From: a virus
DNA: 59,749 nt
Virus record (IMG/VR): IMGVR_UViG_3300009376_000018
Span: 1-59,749 of that record
Direction: 5' to 3' (one strand)
A program made the position numbers and the translations under genes. Positions 49,894 to 57,269 of this stretch are shown here, piece after piece; positions within the stretch are counted from its first letter, which is position 1; each line of letters opens with the position of its first letter. The notes beneath the pieces are model-generated. The model was not told where the DNA came from. It did no database searches and worked only from the letters and a program-made list of their open reading frames with translations.

Positions 49894-51162
49894 ATGTCAG
49901 ACGATATTTTTATAAAACATGGTTTAGGAACTTTTCAACAGCCTTACAACGCAAGACAACCTGTAATTGCTCAAGAACCTAATATTCGTAATACGCAAGA
50001 ACCTAATATTAGGAATGCTCAAGAACCTAACATTAGGTCTCAGCAAGAGCCAAATATTAGACCGGCTAGACAACCTTTAACATACGACCATAGGTCACCA
50101 TTTACATATGACCATAGGTCGCCTTCTACATATCAACATAGAAGTCCTGGTATTTCTCGAGCATCATATCAAGCAAGACAACCTGCTACATACGACCACA
50201 GAAGTCCTTCGACCTATAGGCATCCTATAATATATCAACACCCTTCAACTTATAATCATAGAATTCCTTATATTGCTAGTGCTCGAGCACCTACGATTAA
50301 GTCTGCTCAAGAGCCAAATATTAGGGGTGCTCAACAACCTACGATTAAGTCTGCTCAACAACCAAACATTAAGAGTGCTCAGGAACCCAATATTGCTCAA
50401 GGAAGACAACCTACGATTAAGTCTGGTCAAGAACCTAATATTGGTCAAGGAAGACAACCTGTGACATATGCTAGACAAGGGCAAACACCTACTACCTATC
50501 AACATAGGTCACCGTTTACATATGACCATAGGTCACCGTTTACATACAACCATAGGTCTCCGTTTACATACGACCATAGGTCACCTTTAACATATAATGC
50601 ATCAGGAACAAAACCATTTAATTGGGTAGATGATATTACTCATGTTTACGGTCAAGCTATTGATTTCGTAATGGATGATACTTCTAATAGTTATGTAAGA
50701 ATTAGAGTAACCTGTAAATATGTGTCTGGTCGTCTTGAAGCTTGGGTTAAAACTATTGCTCATAGAGACCATGCTGGTGCTTTAACTTCTAGTCATTCGA
50801 CTTTGACTCGGGCCTTTTATGTGAATTCTTCTGACCATACGCTTGCTGGAGACGGTGCATATACAGTAAAATTTACACAAACAACTCCACAAGAAACCGG
50901 AACTTATGGAACATTTAATACCGATGGTGATGATAACGCCAGCACCATAACTGCTTCAGCTACAACAGTTCCGGCAACTGTTGACACTAAGTATTTTGAG
51001 TGGGAGGTTACTGCTGAAAGTGAAGAAAGTGGTGGTGAACCAACGGTTGAAAGAGCGGATTTTTCCCTTAATCTGATTTTTGAACATTCATCTTTACCTA
51101 CAATTACATATGTTTGTGATTGGTCTTTAAGGGCAGAAGCAAATGGAGAATCTAGCGCTTAG
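49894..51162 (+). CDS. Octapeptide-repeat virion protein with C-terminal globular domain
   Basis: 422 residues. Residues about 20-235 are tandem octapeptides with an invariant proline at position 3: RSPFTYDH, RQPATYDH, QEPNIRNA, QQPTIKSA. The pattern is [RQ]-[SEQT]-P-x-[TIP]-[YRK]-x-[HAQ]. The remaining 185 residues (FNWVDDITHVYGQAIDFVMD onward) are a beta-rich domain (VRIRVTCKYVSGRLEAWVKT, FYVNSSDHTLAGDGAYTVKF). The repeats resemble no family I know by name, though YxHRSP-type repeats occur in marine phage proteins. Placement among fibre genes suggests a stalk plus tip. It may be variable between relatives through repeat recombination. Confidence 0.7.
   Translation: MSDDIFIKHGLGTFQQPYNARQPVIAQEPNIRNTQEPNIRNAQEPNIRSQQEPNIRPARQPLTYDHRSPFTYDHRSPSTYQHRSPGISRASYQARQPATYDHRSPSTYRHPIIYQHPSTYNHRIPYIASARAPTIKSAQEPNIRGAQQPTIKSAQQPNIKSAQEPNIAQGRQPTIKSGQEPNIGQGRQPVTYARQGQTPTTYQHRSPFTYDHRSPFTYNHRSPFTYDHRSPLTYNASGTKPFNWVDDITHVYGQAIDFVMDDTSNSYVRIRVTCKYVSGRLEAWVKTIAHRDHAGALTSSHSTLTRAFYVNSSDHTLAGDGAYTVKFTQTTPQETGTYGTFNTDGDDNASTITASATTVPATVDTKYFEWEVTAESEESGGEPTVERADFSLNLIFEHSSLPTITYVCDWSLRAEANGESSA
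49972..50590 (+). repeat. 24-nt tandem repeats encoding octapeptides (copy array 1)
   Basis: The array repeats units of 24 nt such as those containing CATAGGTCACCG and CAAGAACCTAATATT. Blocks of RSPxTYxH and of QEPNIRxx alternate. Several adjacent units are nearly identical at the DNA level (50500-50590). Confidence 0.75.
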
Positions 51163-51174
51163 TAGGAGAATATA

Positions 51175-52020
51175 ATGGCACAGAATCAAACACCATACCC
51201 TTATCCATACATTGCAAGTCAGCAGCAACCTGTTATTAAGAACGCTCAGCAACCTACGATTAAGTCTGCTCAAGAGCCAAATATTAGGGCTTCTCAGGAA
51301 CCCAATATAAGGAATCAACAAAACCCCTATCCTTATATTGCAAGTAAGCAGAGTCCGTTTACCTATCAACATAGGTCACCGTTTACATACAACCATAGGT
51401 CACCATATGCCTATCAACATAGAAGTCCGTTTACCTATCAACATAGAGTGCCGTTTACCTATCAACATAGGTCGCCGTTTACATACGACCATAGGTCGCC
51501 TTTTACATATGACCATAGGTCGCCGTTCACTTATAGTGCTCGACAACCGAATATAAGAAACGCACAAGCTACTTCTAATAAACAACAACCTAGTGATGCA
51601 CAAGAACCTAATATAAGAAACAATCAGACACCTTATATTGCAAGACAGCCCCTTGTTGTTCAAGAACCAAATATAAGAAACCAACAAGAGCCTAATATTA
51701 GGGCTGCTCAAGAACCCAATATTAGAGTTAAACAAAGTCCATTTACATATGACCATAGGTCGCCATTGACATACGACCATAGGTCACCTTTTACATATCA
51801 ACATAGGTCTCCTGCAACATATAACCACAGAAGTCCCTATGATGCTCAATCACCATATATTGGTACCAGACAAATAAATCAAGTTGCAAAAGCTAAAGGT
51901 GTTTTCATGAAAACTGCACCAAATACAGTAGAGAAAGTAGAAGAAGTATTCGTTAAGAAGGATGCATCAAATGTTAATAAAATTCATCAATCAGTACCCA
52001 CAGGCCAGTTTAGTAATTAA
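51175..52020 (+). CDS. Octapeptide-repeat virion protein, second copy
   Basis: 281 residues, almost wholly repeats (about 5-228) of the same octapeptide as the preceding gene: QTPYPYIA, QQPTIKSA, QEPNIRNQ, RSPFTYQH, RSPFTYDH. The C-terminal 50 residues (QVAKAKGVFMKTAPNTVEKV, EEVFVKKDASNVNKIH) form a short module. That module resembles the GAWVKTGPTTWKDVDQIYIK segment at the start of the third repeat protein (59363). It follows the first copy by 12 nt with an AGGAG site. It probably came from duplication of the neighbour with loss of the large C-terminal domain. Confidence 0.7.
   Translation: MAQNQTPYPYPYIASQQQPVIKNAQQPTIKSAQEPNIRASQEPNIRNQQNPYPYIASKQSPFTYQHRSPFTYNHRSPYAYQHRSPFTYQHRVPFTYQHRSPFTYDHRSPFTYDHRSPFTYSARQPNIRNAQATSNKQQPSDAQEPNIRNNQTPYIARQPLVVQEPNIRNQQEPNIRAAQEPNIRVKQSPFTYDHRSPLTYDHRSPFTYQHRSPATYNHRSPYDAQSPYIGTRQINQVAKAKGVFMKTAPNTVEKVEEVFVKKDASNVNKIHQSVPTGQFSN
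51193..51860 (+). repeat. 24-nt tandem repeats encoding octapeptides (copy array 2)
   Basis: Same 24-nt units as at 49972-50590, including a run of nine or more RSPFTY[DNQ]H units at about 51350-51540. The DNA identity between arrays is high enough to allow recombination between the genes. Confidence 0.75.
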
Positions 52021-52024
52021 AATG

Positions 52025-52032
52025 TATAAATA
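52025..52032 (+). promoter_or_regulatory. T4-type late promoter TATAAATA
   Basis: Perfect octamer, exactly 5 nt before the ATG at 52038. Confidence 0.65.
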
Positions 52033-52037
52033 GTTGT

Positions 52038-52370
52038 ATGGCTATTATCGCAAATTTATTTATTGACCAAGGAACAGACTTTGAAATAGTAGTCGATGTG
52101 TCTGATGCAACCGGTGAAACTCTAAATTTAACTGGATATTCATCAGCGGGTCAGATTAGAAAGACATATGGTTCTAGTACCAAAGTAGATTTCACTACTG
52201 CTCATGGAACACCGGCTGACGGAAAAATAACAATGTCTTTAACTGATACACAAACAGCAGCATTAACGGCGGGTAGATATGTTTATGACATGAACATAAC
52301 TAGTTCCGGAGGAAAAATAACAAGAGTTGTTGAAGGACAAGCAATTATAACACCAGGAGTAACCAGATAA
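52038..52370 (+). CDS. Small beta-sandwich structural protein (110 aa)
   Basis: 110 residues with an immunoglobulin-like or BppU-N-like layout: FIDQGTDFEIVVDVSDATGE, LTGYSSAGQIRKTYGSSTKV, GKITMSLTDTQTAALTAGRY and VYDMNITSSGGKITRVVEGQ, ending AIITPGVTR. This pattern is common in small adhesin or fibre-associated proteins of marine phages. The start is placed by the late promoter and no Shine-Dalgarno sequence is visible. It shares its stop with the next start (TAATG). Confidence 0.65.
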   Translation: MAIIANLFIDQGTDFEIVVDVSDATGETLNLTGYSSAGQIRKTYGSSTKVDFTTAHGTPADGKITMSLTDTQTAALTAGRYVYDMNITSSGGKITRVVEGQAIITPGVTR

Positions 52371-52609
52371 TGGCAATTAAAGGAGTAGTATCAAGAGTCG
52401 CTACAATAGGTGGTGTATTATCAAATACAACCAACTTGAGAGCAAAACAAGTATCAGTTGGTAGTGGAGGAGCAGCCGACCTATCTGCTAAGAGTATTCA
52501 AGAACTCGCAGATGTAAATGCGACAGAAACAGATGATGGACTTTTAACTTATAATGCAACCACTGATAAATGGGAGACCACAACTGTTTTAGACGGCGGA
52601 ACTTTTTAA
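52370..52609 (+). CDS. Small fibre-module protein ending in GGTF (79 aa)
   Basis: 79 residues. SIQELADVNATETDDGLLTY, then NATTDKWETTTVLDGGTF, is the kind of short module found at fibre ends (LxDVxxxxPxDGxxLxYN...KWxP). It ends in DGGTF, as do the products at 53170 and, with NGGTF, at 57012. It is coupled to the upstream gene by TAATG and is probably a small fibre or fibre-tip component. Confidence 0.6.
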   Translation: MAIKGVVSRVATIGGVLSNTTNLRAKQVSVGSGGAADLSAKSIQELADVNATETDDGLLTYNATTDKWETTTVLDGGTF

Positions 52610-52622
52610 ATTAGGAAGACCA

Positions 52623-53006
52623 TTGAAGTGGTTATTAACATTCCTTTTAATTACGGCTGCTGTTGTTAGTTCTAATGCTGTAGCTCTTCCAGCAGATGAT
52701 TGGGAAGATGATGAAAAAAAACTCTGGCGTTCATACTTAACATTATCTGCTATAGACACATATCAAACATTCAGGATGATAAATTGTCAGAAAAAACCTC
52801 ATTGTCCTCTCATTGAAAAGAATCCAATATTAGGCGAAACACCCCATAAAATGGATGTAGTCGCTATAAAACTTGTGGGCAATGTTATTATCTATGAACT
52901 TCTAGACAATACTACAGATGATAGACTCAAAGCTTTGAAATGGATAACAAGTGTTCAAGGTTTAGTTATAACTCACAACGGAATCTATTATCACAAAAGA
53001 TTTTAG
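52623..53006 (+). CDS. Exported hypothetical protein (127 aa), TTG start
   Basis: 127 residues starting at TTG, with AGGAAG 4 nt upstream. A typical signal peptide (KWLLTFLLITAAVVSSNAVA, about 2-21) is followed by a charged region (DDWEDDEKKLWRSYLTLSAI) and CQKKPHCPLIEKNPILG with two Cys. A moderately hydrophobic helix (VVAIKLVGNVIIYELL) follows. The mature protein would be periplasmic or membrane-bound, unusual among tail-fibre genes. A role in lysis or superinfection exclusion is possible but not shown. Confidence 0.6.
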   Translation: MKWLLTFLLITAAVVSSNAVALPADDWEDDEKKLWRSYLTLSAIDTYQTFRMINCQKKPHCPLIEKNPILGETPHKMDVVAIKLVGNVIIYELLDNTTDDRLKALKWITSVQGLVITHNGIYYHKRF

Positions 53007-53023
53007 ATAGAGCATTCTAATCG

Positions 53024-53031
53024 TATAAATA
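53024..53031 (+). promoter_or_regulatory. T4-type late promoter TATAAATA with long hairpin leader
   Basis: Perfect octamer. The leader up to 53169 (about 130 nt) contains GTGTC...GACAC (about 53048-53067) and CCTC...GAGG (about 53072-53086) hairpins and ends with AGAGGA before the ATG at 53170. It may control stability or translation of the fibre gene. Confidence 0.6.
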
Positions 53032-53169
53032 CTATTACAAACATCAATGTGTCATTCAGTGAGACACGAACCTCATAGTGAGAGGATAGATACAATATGT
53101 TCTTTCTCGGATAGTGAAGAGAAAATTAAATTAATTTCATTTACACAATTTATTTTAGAGGAATAAAAA

Positions 53170-54729
53170 ATGGCAACAGTAATTCAAATCAAACGAAGCA
53201 CAGGAGCGAGTGCGCCAGCAATCAGTGATTTAGCTGAAGGCGAATTGGCATATGTGCAAGATAGGTCGAATTCCGGTGCTAGTGCAAAACTTTATATTGA
53301 GTCAGTAGATTCAGATAACTCTACCGCATTAATCCAAGCGATTGGTGGTAAGTATTATACTGATATGCTTGCTGGTTCAACTGCAACTCCTGCTGATTTT
53401 AAAATCGGTAATAGTGCATCTACAGGTGGTACTTTAAAGATTATGGAAGATACCGATAACGGTTCTAACTATGTAGGTCTTAAAGCCCCTAACAGTGTGG
53501 CAAGTAATGTCACATGGACTTTACCAGGTTCAGATGGTAGTGCAAACCAAGTTTTAGCAACTAACGGAAGTGGAGTCCTATCATTCGCTTCAACAACATC
53601 TACTGTCGCAGGTGCAACAGATACTAATCTGACAACTCCTGCTGATGGTTCGATGATGTTGTACGACACAGGTACATCTAAATGGATAGATAACATCATG
53701 TCAGGTGATGCTACCATGGCAGATACCGGTGCAATAACAATCGCAAATGACGCTGTAGAACAAGCGATGATTGCTGATGACGCTGTTGGTGCAGACCAAT
53801 TAGCATCTAACGCAGTTGTCACCGCTTCTATTGTGAATGATGCAGTCACAGCAGACAAATTGGCAGACGATGCAGTAGTATTCGCATCTTTCGCTGATGC
53901 AACAATTGTATTAGAGTCAGAAGGTATCGGTTCAAACGATAACGACACAACTCTAGCAACATCAGCTGCAATTAAAGATTATGTCGATACACAACTAACT
54001 GGTTCAGACTTGGATTTCCAAGGTGATTCAGGTGGTGCGTTATCCATTGACTTAGATAGTGAAACACTAACTATCGCTGGTACTGCAAACGAAATCGAAA
54101 CAGCTGGTTCGGGTAATACCTTAACAGTTGGACTTCCAAATAATGTGACTATAGGAAATAACCTTGTGGTTACAGGTGGATTAACAGTTAATGGTACAAC
54201 CACAACAGTTAATTCAACAACTACAACAGTGGACGATCCAATCTTTACGGTTGGTGGTGATACTGCTCCAGGCTCTGACGATAACAAAGACAGAGGTATT
54301 GAGTTTAGATATCACAATGGTTCAGCTGCTAAAGTTGGATTCTTTGGATTTGACGATTCAACAAGCAAGTTTACCTTTATTGCAGATGCTACTAATACTT
54401 CTGAGGTATTCTCAGGAAGTGCTGGTAACGCAGTATTTGGTGGATTAGAAGCAACAGGTCTTGCTCTTTCAGGTTCAATAACATCAGTAGATGGATCCGC
54501 TCCATCAGCTGGTCAATTATTGATTGGTCATGGTGGTAATGGTGACTTTGCAGCTGGAACATTAACAGCTGGTGAAGGTATCGATATCACTAATGGTAAC
54601 GGAAGTATAACAATCGTTGGTGAAGAAGCATCTACAACCAATAAGGGTGTGGCTTCTTTCGCTAGTGCAAACTTCACAGTAACCAGTGGCGCAGTCACTA
54701 TTACTGGTATAGACGGCGGTACATTTTAG
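53170..54729 (+). CDS. Tail-fibre protein (519 aa) ending in GGTF
   Basis: The N-terminus TVIQIKRSTGASAPAISDLA, EGELAYVQD is a widespread module of phage fibres (hyaluronidase-like/major tropism determinant N-type start) that probably binds the virion. The middle has WTLPGSDGSANQVLATNGSG and DAVxADxLAxxAV repeats (about 195-240), then LTVNGTTTTVNSTTTTVDDP and a GIEFRYHNGSAAKVGFFGFD domain. The C-terminus TSGAVTITGIDGGTF shares its last residues with two other gene products. It is preceded by a late promoter and a hairpin leader. It is a likely receptor-binding or fibre shaft protein. Confidence 0.75.
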   Translation: MATVIQIKRSTGASAPAISDLAEGELAYVQDRSNSGASAKLYIESVDSDNSTALIQAIGGKYYTDMLAGSTATPADFKIGNSASTGGTLKIMEDTDNGSNYVGLKAPNSVASNVTWTLPGSDGSANQVLATNGSGVLSFASTTSTVAGATDTNLTTPADGSMMLYDTGTSKWIDNIMSGDATMADTGAITIANDAVEQAMIADDAVGADQLASNAVVTASIVNDAVTADKLADDAVVFASFADATIVLESEGIGSNDNDTTLATSAAIKDYVDTQLTGSDLDFQGDSGGALSIDLDSETLTIAGTANEIETAGSGNTLTVGLPNNVTIGNNLVVTGGLTVNGTTTTVNSTTTTVDDPIFTVGGDTAPGSDDNKDRGIEFRYHNGSAAKVGFFGFDDSTSKFTFIADATNTSEVFSGSAGNAVFGGLEATGLALSGSITSVDGSAPSAGQLLIGHGGNGDFAAGTLTAGEGIDITNGNGSITIVGEEASTTNKGVASFASANFTVTSGAVTITGIDGGTF

Positions 54730-54761
54730 TTAATAATAACGCTTGTTTATAGGAGGAAGAT

Positions 54762-55586
54762 ATGGCAACAGTTATTCAGTTTAAACGAAGTTCTACTCAG
54801 AATGATACTCCAGCTACAAGTGATTTAGCACTTGGTGAGTTGGCGATAAACACCTATCACGGTAGGGTATACACTGAGAAAAATGACGGTTCAGCTGCTA
54901 TAGTAGAAGTTGGGTCAATCCCAAAAACTTTTACTATCAATGACGCTATAACATTCCCAACCAGTGATGGTACAAATGGTCAAGTAATAAAGACCAACGG
55001 TTCAGGTACGCTCTCATGGGGCGATATCGGAGGTTCCGGTATATCAATATTCAAATATACCATAACAAGTAATACAACTGCTATTACAGGTAATGATGAT
55101 GATGGAAATTCATTATCTTACACAGTAGGCGCAGAACAAGTATACTTAAATGGTGTTAAATTGATAGATGGTGGTTCAGATTATACTGCAACCAATACCT
55201 CTACCGTCACATTAGCACAGAACGCAATATCAGGTGATGTTGTAGAAGTAGTAGCAATAACAGCTGCGGACTTAGTCCAAGGTTATTTTACTGCTACAGC
55301 TTTCACTACAACTAACGCAAACCAAGTATTGAGTTCCAATGCAGTTGCGAATAAGGCAATCAAGTATGTGTTGTGTGCAACGCATGCTTCTGCTGGCACC
55401 CACGCTGCTGAAGTTTTGTTAATTAATAATGGATCGGCCGCATTTTTCGTTCAATACGGAGATGTATATTCAACGGCATCGTTGTTTACGCTGAGTGCAG
55501 ATGTTAATTCAGGAAACATGAGACTTTTATGTACTCCTGCTAACACTAACACAACAGTAGACACTTTCCAAATAAGGCATACATAA
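54762..55586 (+). CDS. Tail-fibre-like protein with paralogous C-terminal domain (274 aa)
   Basis: Shares the TVIQFKRSSTQNDTPATSDL, ALGELAINTYHGRVYTEKND start with the upstream fibre gene. The middle part (VGAEQVYLNGVKLIDGGSDY, then TNTSTVTLAQNAISGDVVEV) is a small beta domain typical of fibre tips. The C-terminal 85 residues (HAAEVLLINNGSAAFFVQYG, then NSGNMRLLCTPANTNTTVDT) form a domain also found at the end of the proteins at 55601 and 56092. It has a strong AGGAGGA ribosome binding site. Confidence 0.7.
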   Translation: MATVIQFKRSSTQNDTPATSDLALGELAINTYHGRVYTEKNDGSAAIVEVGSIPKTFTINDAITFPTSDGTNGQVIKTNGSGTLSWGDIGGSGISIFKYTITSNTTAITGNDDDGNSLSYTVGAEQVYLNGVKLIDGGSDYTATNTSTVTLAQNAISGDVVEVVAITAADLVQGYFTATAFTTTNANQVLSSNAVANKAIKYVLCATHASAGTHAAEVLLINNGSAAFFVQYGDVYSTASLFTLSADVNSGNMRLLCTPANTNTTVDTFQIRHT

Positions 55587-55600
55587 GGGGGATATAAAAA

Positions 55601-56011
55601 ATGGCTATAACAAATAGTTTTAAACTCGCAGAGTTGATTAGACACCTTACTTATGACTCAACATCAGATAGTATCACAACTACTAAATCTATGACATCTA
55701 AACAGAAGACTAGAGGGGCTACTACAAAAACAGCCACTACTCAGTTTAATTTAGATACATTTGCTCACGCAAGTTTTAGAGCTGCAAGATACATCGTTGC
55801 AATGTCTAGAGGAAGTGACTTTCACTCTACGGAAATAATGTTAGTCCATGATGGTTCGGCTGTGACAATAACACAATACGGCACATTAAAGGATGCAACT
55901 ATAGCGACATTTGATGCAGACATATCTGGCAGTAATGTCAGATTAAGATGCACACCAGCATCTAACTCGTCAAGTGTAATTAAGTTCGAGAGAATTTTAG
56001 TAGACGCTTAA
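55601..56011 (+). CDS. Stand-alone copy of the paralogous fibre-tip domain (136 aa)
   Basis: 136 residues made of the domain shared with 54762 and 56092: FHSTEIMLVHDGSAVTITQY, then ISGSNVRLRCTPASNSSSVI and KFERILVDA. The N-terminal 50 residues are a short Thr/Lys-rich leader. There is a good GGGGGA-type ribosome binding site 11 nt upstream. The stop is followed by a strong terminator, so this is the end of a transcription unit. Confidence 0.65.
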   Translation: MAITNSFKLAELIRHLTYDSTSDSITTTKSMTSKQKTRGATTKTATTQFNLDTFAHASFRAARYIVAMSRGSDFHSTEIMLVHDGSAVTITQYGTLKDATIATFDADISGSNVRLRCTPASNSSSVIKFERILVDA

Positions 56012-56033
56012 AGAAACAAAACATTATGTTTAA

Positions 56034-56058
56034 GGGGGACCTTCGGGTCCCCTTTTTT
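56034..56058 (+). terminator. Rho-independent terminator
   Basis: GGGGACC (56035-56041), loop TTCG, GGTCCCC (56046-56052), then six T. The 7-bp GC-rich stem with a UUCG tetraloop and U-run is a textbook intrinsic terminator. It is the strongest in the window. Confidence 0.92.
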
Positions 56059-56078
56059 GTCTTACAATCCTAAAATAA

Positions 56079-56086
56079 CATAAATA
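56079..56086 (+). promoter_or_regulatory. T4-type late promoter CATAAATA
   Basis: CATAAATA, exactly 5 nt, then the ATG at 56092. It sits directly after the terminator. Confidence 0.6.
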
Positions 56087-56091
56087 ACATT

Positions 56092-56904
56092 ATGGCAACT
56101 AAAGCGAAATTTTATGCAGATTTAGGTCTGCAATCCGAATTAAATACCCAAGTAGATGGAAATTTAACTGTTGATGGAAATTTAACAGTCACAGGAACTT
56201 CGGTGACAGTTAATTCAACCACCACATCAGTTGGTGATTCGTTGTATGAATATGCAAATCAGAACACTTCTTCCGATTTAATTGATATTGGTTTCTATGG
56301 AAACTATAACGATGGTTTATCAGATGGTGGAGCATCAGAATTTACAGGTTTATTCAGAGATGCATCAGATTCTACATGGAAACTATTTGATGGTTTAGAA
56401 GAAGAACCAACCACAACTGTAAATACTGGTGGAACAAATTATGCATATGCAGATTTAAGAATTGGTGATTTAACTTCTACTACTCTAACAGCTGCAAGTT
56501 TATCATATCCTACAAGTGATGGTTCTGCAAATCAAGTTCTACAAACAAATGGTAGTGGAACATTAGCATTTGCAAATCGTGATTTAGTATCTGGAACATT
56601 AACTACAACATCGACAAGTGCATCGACCTTAGATAGTCTTGCAATTGCCACATATAGAGGTGCAAAATACTCTATATCAATCTCAGACGCTACAGGAAGT
56701 GATTATCAAATAACAGAAGTTCATGTTGTTCATGACGGAACAAATGCATCTATATCTCAATTTGGAACAGTATTGCAAGGTGGTTCTAGTGACTTAGGAA
56801 CATTCTCAGTTGATATCAATAGTGGCAGTCTTAGACTTAGGGTTGCAAGTGCTACTACAAACTCAACAGTATATAAGTTCAAAAGAATCGACCACACTGT
56901 CTAA
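56092..56904 (+). CDS. Tail-fibre-like protein with paralogous C-terminal domain (270 aa)
   Basis: 270 residues. The N-terminus ATKAKFYADLGLQSELNTQV, then LTVDGNLTVTGTSVTVNSTT, is a marine fibre module. The middle has the YEYANQNTSSDLIDIGFYGN type domain. The end (SDYQITEVHVVHDGTNASIS, then INSGSLRLRVASATTNSTVY) is the third copy of the domain at the ends of the proteins at 54762 and 55601. It sits between a terminator and a further late promoter, so it is an independent unit. It probably acts in fibre-tip variation. Confidence 0.7.
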   Translation: MATKAKFYADLGLQSELNTQVDGNLTVDGNLTVTGTSVTVNSTTTSVGDSLYEYANQNTSSDLIDIGFYGNYNDGLSDGGASEFTGLFRDASDSTWKLFDGLEEEPTTTVNTGGTNYAYADLRIGDLTSTTLTAASLSYPTSDGSANQVLQTNGSGTLAFANRDLVSGTLTTTSTSASTLDSLAIATYRGAKYSISISDATGSDYQITEVHVVHDGTNASISQFGTVLQGGSSDLGTFSVDINSGSLRLRVASATTNSTVYKFKRIDHTV

Positions 56905-56963
56905 AAAATATACAATAAATTAAACTTTATTCTAAATTAGACCTTTAGTAGAGAGTTTAATTA

Positions 56964-56971
56964 CATAAATA
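56964..56971 (+). promoter_or_regulatory. T4-type late promoter CATAAATA
   Basis: CATAAATA, 40 nt before the ATG at 57012, in the 107-nt gap after 56904. The rest of the gap is AT-rich and shows no gene. Confidence 0.5.
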
Positions 56972-57011
56972 ATTACAGTATTACACTTAAACCACAAGGG
57001 ACACATAAGAA

Positions 57012-57269
57012 ATGGCGACACAAAACACTTTCGTAATTGAGTATGGGTTATCAGTAGGTTCCACAGAAGTAATTAGTTCAGCTGGTAAAATAGTAGCTTC
57101 AGCACTATCTACAATAGATACAGATGATGTTAGTGAAGGTTCAAGTAACCTTTATCACACTACCGCTCGAGCTAGAGGCGTTATATCAGTGGCTGCAGGT
57201 GGAGATTTAGCATATAATTCAACATCAGGAGTATTGACATTAGCGACAATTAATGGGGGTACCTTCTAA
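57012..57269 (+). CDS. Short fibre-module protein ending in GGTF (85 aa)
   Basis: 85 residues. TFVIEYGLSVGSTEVISSAG matches the beginning of the next gene's product (NFIIKNGLSVGTAAVLDSSG). DDVSEGSSNLYHTTARARGV matches a module near the end of that product (DDLTEGSSNLYHTTARARAA). It ends TINGGTF. It therefore looks like a miniature version of the 691-residue neighbour, lacking the repeat and middle regions. The stop overlaps the next ATG (TAATG). Confidence 0.65.
   Translation: MATQNTFVIEYGLSVGSTEVISSAGKIVASALSTIDTDDVSEGSSNLYHTTARARGVISVAAGGDLAYNSTSGVLTLATINGGTF

Noticed and set aside
50245-51780. Minus-strand ORFs rich in NIRLLSRLNR-type repeats
   Set aside because: They are the reverse of the 24-nt octapeptide repeats. 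Periodicity comes from the plus-strand protein.
49972-51860. CRISPR-like array from regular 24-nt repeats
   Set aside because: Repeats are contiguous without spacers, in frame, and encode octapeptides. They are coding tandem repeats.
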